Positions 32,597-36,891 of a stretch of 36,891 nt of DNA are shown piece by piece. Location: assembly GCA_964466385.1 (NCBI GenBank), contig CAYXNM010000007.1:1-36891 (forward strand), given 5' to 3'. This stretch comes from UBA5972 sp964466385. Its GTDB lineage: Bacteria > Pseudomonadota > Alphaproteobacteria > Rhodobacterales > Rhodobacteraceae. The stretch's first letter is position 1. Every line of letters begins with the position of its first letter. Below the pieces are notes generated by a model. The model was given only the letters and a program-made list of their open reading frames with translations. It ran no database searches and was not told the origin of the DNA. The position numbers and the translations under genes were made by a program.

Positions 32597-33379
32597 ATGG
32601 ACAATCTCTCTGTTTCAATTTTCCAGCCCACCGCGCGGAACGACCCGCCTGCGGCCAAGCTCAACTGGCTGGATATGGCGGCTGACCGGGCCTCGCAATC
32701 GGGCAGCGACATTCTGATTTGCCCGGAATTGTCGGTGTCGGGGTATTTCGCCGGGGACGCGCTGGCGGACCGCGCCCAGCCGGTTCTGGGTGAATATTCC
32801 GAGCGTGTTGCCGAGATTGCGCTGCTGCATGATATCGCGATTGTCTATGGCTACCCGGAACAGTCAGGCGATGACCTCTACAATGCCGCCGTTTTTGTGA
32901 CGCCACAGGGGCGTGTGTTGGCAAACCACCGCAAGAACCACATCCCCCCCGGTTTCGAGCAGGAAAACTTTCGCGCCGACCATCACCTGCGCGCCTTTGA
33001 CTACAAAGGCTGGCGTATCGCTTTGATGATTTGCTATGACGCCGAATTCCCGGAATCCGTGCGCCAGGCGGCGGTTTTAGGGGCTGAACTGGTGATCGTT
33101 CCCACAGCGCTGGGCGCGGAATGGGCCTTTGTCGCCGAAAAGATGATGCCGACCCGCGCCTTTGAGAACGGCGTGTTCCTGGCATACGCCAACTGGGCCG
33201 GGCGCGAAGGGGATGTGACCTATCTGGGCGGCAGTCGCATCATTGGGCCTGACGGCAAAGAACTGGCGACCGCAGGTGAGCGCGAAACAATTATTTCCGC
33301 AGAGATCGACAACACCCAAATCCTTGCCGCCCGCACGCGTCTGCCGTATCTGCAAGATCGCATCAAATACGATCCCTGA
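32597..33379 (+). CDS. Carbon-nitrogen hydrolase (nitrilase superfamily)
   Basis: 260 residues starting MDNLSVSIFQPTARNDPPAA at ATG 32597; an ATG eight codons upstream would begin before the likely transcription start. The Glu-Lys-Cys catalytic triad is visible: Glu44 in CPELSVSG, Lys113 in HRKNHIPP, and Cys146 in ICYDAEFPE. These place it among amidases of the nitrilase superfamily (aliphatic amidase, N-carbamoylputrescine amidase, omega-amidase); the subgroup cannot be fixed by eye. It acts in the cytoplasm. It follows hemN by 45 bp but has its own promoter, so it is probably unrelated to heme synthesis. Confidence 0.88.
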   Translation: MDNLSVSIFQPTARNDPPAAKLNWLDMAADRASQSGSDILICPELSVSGYFAGDALADRAQPVLGEYSERVAEIALLHDIAIVYGYPEQSGDDLYNAAVFVTPQGRVLANHRKNHIPPGFEQENFRADHHLRAFDYKGWRIALMICYDAEFPESVRQAAVLGAELVIVPTALGAEWAFVAEKMMPTRAFENGVFLAYANWAGREGDVTYLGGSRIIGPDGKELATAGERETIISAEIDNTQILAARTRLPYLQDRIKYDP

Positions 33380-33717
33380 AGCCCCCACCCACGTTCCCGG
33401 CTCTCGCCGCCTTTGGCGCCGTTTCGCGTCGGTTCCGTTGTTCTGGTATCGTGGACGCAAAGTTCGCATCTTACCAACGGCCTGACTTGACTGATTGACC
33501 CTCCGAATTGCGTGTGGGCGGGGCCGCATTCGGCCTGAAGGGGGAGTTGGGGTTTGCCCCGGTTCAATCCATCCCCGCACGGCCCAGCGCCAGCCCGCCG
33601 GGACGGGCAGACGCTGGGCCGGGGCGCTTTCAGCACCTGTTAACCGGCCCGGGGGCAAATGTTTGCGCGCGATCGGAAAGCCGGCTCCCACTCTTTGCAG
33701 TTCGCACGGCGTGTTTC
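33380..33717. other. 338-bp convergent gap with strong inverted repeats, no gene recognised
   Basis: The gap between the convergent hydrolase and yejF-like genes has no ORF with protein-like content. It is GC-rich with several inverted repeats, the largest at 33581-33620. On the minus strand an Arg-rich frame crosses it but overlaps the hydrolase gene and has no ribosome site. Nothing resembles a tRNA, SRP RNA or known RNA by eye. Confidence 0.5.
33581..33620. repeat. Long nested stem-loop in the convergent gap
   Basis: GGCCCAGCG (33581-33589) pairs with CGCTGGGCC (33612-33620), and within it GCCCG (33593-33597) pairs with CGGGC (33604-33608) around a 6-base loop. The 14 base pairs make it stable on both strands. 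No U-tract follows on either strand, so it may be a Rho-linked 3' end stabiliser, a bidirectional transcription barrier or part of a structured RNA. Confidence 0.6.
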
Positions 33718-35309
<1,592 letters not shown>

Positions 35310-35313
<4 letters not shown>

Positions 35314-36425
35314 GAAAAAGTCTTTCTGGGGTCAAACGCATCGCGCACGCCCTCGAAAATAAAAACCAGCAGGGAAAGCATGACCGCGAACGTGGTGAAA
35401 GCGGCGAATGCCAGCCACGGCGCCTGCAGGTTTTGCTTGGCCTGAAGCGCCAGTTCCCCAAGCGACGGATAGCTGGCCGGCAGGCCAAACCCCAGAAAAT
35501 CGAGCGACGCCAGTGATCCGATTGCCCCGGTGATGAGAAATGGCATCATCGTCAGCGTCGCGACCATCGCATTGGGCAGAATATGGCGAAACATGATCCG
35601 CCAGTCGCTGACGCCCAAGGCGCGTGCGGCGCGGGTATATTCAAAATTGCGGGCCCGCAGAAACTCGGCCCTGACGACGCCGATCAGTGCAGTCCAGCTG
35701 AAAAGCGCGATCAAAACGGCAAGCAACTGGAACGTCATTGTGAACATCGCTGAAAGGATGATGATGATATAGAGCGACGGAATGTTTCCCCAGATTTCCA
35801 CGATGCGTTGAAAGACCAGATCCACCCAGCCGCCGAAATACCCCATCGAGGCCCCCGCAGCGATCCCGATGACCGAGGAAACGGCCACAACGAACACCGC
35901 GAAAACGGTCGAAATCCTAAACCCGTAGATGATCCGCGCCACCACGTCGCGAGTCTGGTCATCCGTTCCCAGCCAATGTTTTGCATTCGGGGGGCCGGGG
36001 GCCGGTTTGACGTCGTAATTCACCGTGTTGAAGCTATAGGGAACCGGCGCCCAGACGATCCAGCCCTTGCTGATCGGGGCCCCTGCGACCTCTCCGTCGG
36101 CAGCGTCATCGATGATGCTTTCGGGATCGTCAAAACAACTGTCCAACCCGCCTGAGATAATCAGGCACTGGACCTCGGGGGCGGGGTATTCGGCCTCGGT
36201 TTCGAATTCGCCGCCAAACGCGGTTTCCGCATAGAATTTGAGTGCGGGCATGTGCAAGGAACCCCGGTAGGAAACCAGCAGAGGTTTGTCGTTGGCCACG
36301 AATTCCGCCATCAGGCAGACCAGAAACAACGCCAGAAACGTCCAAAGCGACCAGTAGGCGCGCCGGTTCGACCGAAAATTTCGCCAGCGCCGCGCCCCGA
36401 GCGAGTTTTCGCGAAACAACCTCAT
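35310..36425 (-). CDS. yejE: Peptide ABC transporter permease (YejE-type)
   Basis: 371 residues starting MRLFRENSLGARRWRNFRSN. It has an N-terminal membrane helix (about 28-45), a ~100-residue extracytoplasmic insert seen in YejE, and a BPD permease core with the EAA-like loop TRAARALGVSDWRIMFRHIL that docks on the ATPase. The insert includes Cys in EVQCLIISG and LDSCFDD, possibly a disulfide. Its start overlaps the end of the YejB-type permease gene. Confidence 0.92.
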
Positions 36426-36891
36426 GTCTCGCGACTTTCAAAATCGATGCGCGGGTCCACCCAGACATAGGTCAGATCGGAAATCAGGTTGATGAACAGG
36501 CCCAGTATTCCGAAAACGTAAAGCGTGCCGAACAAGACGGGGTAATCGCGGTTGACTGCGGCTTCGAACCCTAGTCGGCCCAGACCATCCAGCGAAAAGA
36601 CGATCTCGATGATCAGCGAGCCTGCAAAGAAGATGGCGATAAAGGCACCGGGGAACCCGGCGATGATGATCAGCATGGCGTTGCGGAAAACATGGCCGTA
36701 AAAGACGCGCCCCTCGCTGAGGCCCTTGGCGCGCGCGGTGACGACGTATTGCTTCTTGATTTCATCAAGGAACGAGTTTTTGGTCAACAGCGTCAGTGTG
36801 GCAAAGGCGGCAATGGTGTTGGCCAGAACCGGCAGCACGATGTGCCAAAGGTAATCGCCCGCCATCCCGATCAGCGACAGCTCGCTGAAAT
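36422..36891 (-). CDS. yejB: Peptide ABC transporter permease (YejB-type), 5' part outside the window
   Basis: The frame is open to the window edge and about 155 C-terminal residues are visible, beginning FSELSLIGMAGDYLWHIVLP. The permease motif VVTARAKGLSEGRVFYGHVFRNA and the YejB-like C-terminus VDPRIDFES are present. The Met at 36865 is internal, not the start, because family members extend about 200 residues further. The YejA-type binding protein is expected beyond the edge. Confidence 0.9.
   Translation of the reverse strand, partial: FSELSLIGMAGDYLWHIVLPVLANTIAAFATLTLLTKNSFLDEIKKQYVVTARAKGLSEGRVFYGHVFRNAMLIIIAGFPGAFIAIFFAGSLIIEIVFSLDGLGRLGFEAAVNRDYPVLFGTLYVFGILGLFINLISDLTYVWVDPRIDFESRET

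Overview
The window looks like chromosome from a Rhodobacterales (roseobacter-type) alphaproteobacterium. The evidence is a GC-rich sequence, a pcc/methylmalonyl-CoA mutase propionate locus with a PccR-type (ScfR family) regulator, a ccoNOQP-ccoGHIS cluster next to uspA, fnrL and hemN, and close similarity of most proteins to roseobacter homologues as I remember them. No database search was possible. I saw no insertion sequence, phage gene, CRISPR array, tRNA or rRNA.

1-16.1 kb, propionyl-CoA assimilation. A truncated ScfR/PccR-type regulator (minus) is followed by an MFS transporter and a proline racemase superfamily enzyme, both minus. Divergent from these runs a long plus-strand block: pccB, four small or unknown ORFs, pccA, a P-loop sulfotransferase-like protein, methylmalonyl-CoA mutase, malic enzyme (maeB) and propionyl-CoA synthetase (prpE). 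Together they activate propionate, carboxylate it, isomerise it to succinyl-CoA and convert the derived malate to pyruvate. TTTGC-type sites, likely operators for the regulator, lie both upstream of the regulator gene and upstream of pccB, so the MFS/racemase pair may be a cassette inserted into an ancestral divergent promoter. A probable ~100-nt transcript ending in a strong terminator lies just before pccA.

16.2-21.5 kb, signalling cassette. Four plus-strand genes: an exported, cysteine-free SUOX-fold protein, a membrane histidine kinase with a degraded ATPase domain, a soluble hybrid kinase with receiver and HPt domains, and a LuxO/NtrC-like sigma-54 activator with a GSFTGA loop. This looks like one phosphorelay with an unknown input and is the most novel part of the window.

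21.5-32.6 kb, microaerobic respiration. On the minus strand (listed in transcription order) ccoN, ccoO, ccoQ, ccoP, a terminator, then ccoG, ccoH, ccoI and ccoS encode the cbb3 oxidase and its assembly factors. A near-consensus FNR box sits between ccoN and divergent uspA, and a perfect one between fnrL and divergent hemN.

32.6-36.9 kb. A carbon-nitrogen hydrolase, possibly leaderless, is followed by a 338-bp structured gap and a minus-strand yejB(partial)-yejE-yejF-type peptide ABC transporter that runs out of the window.
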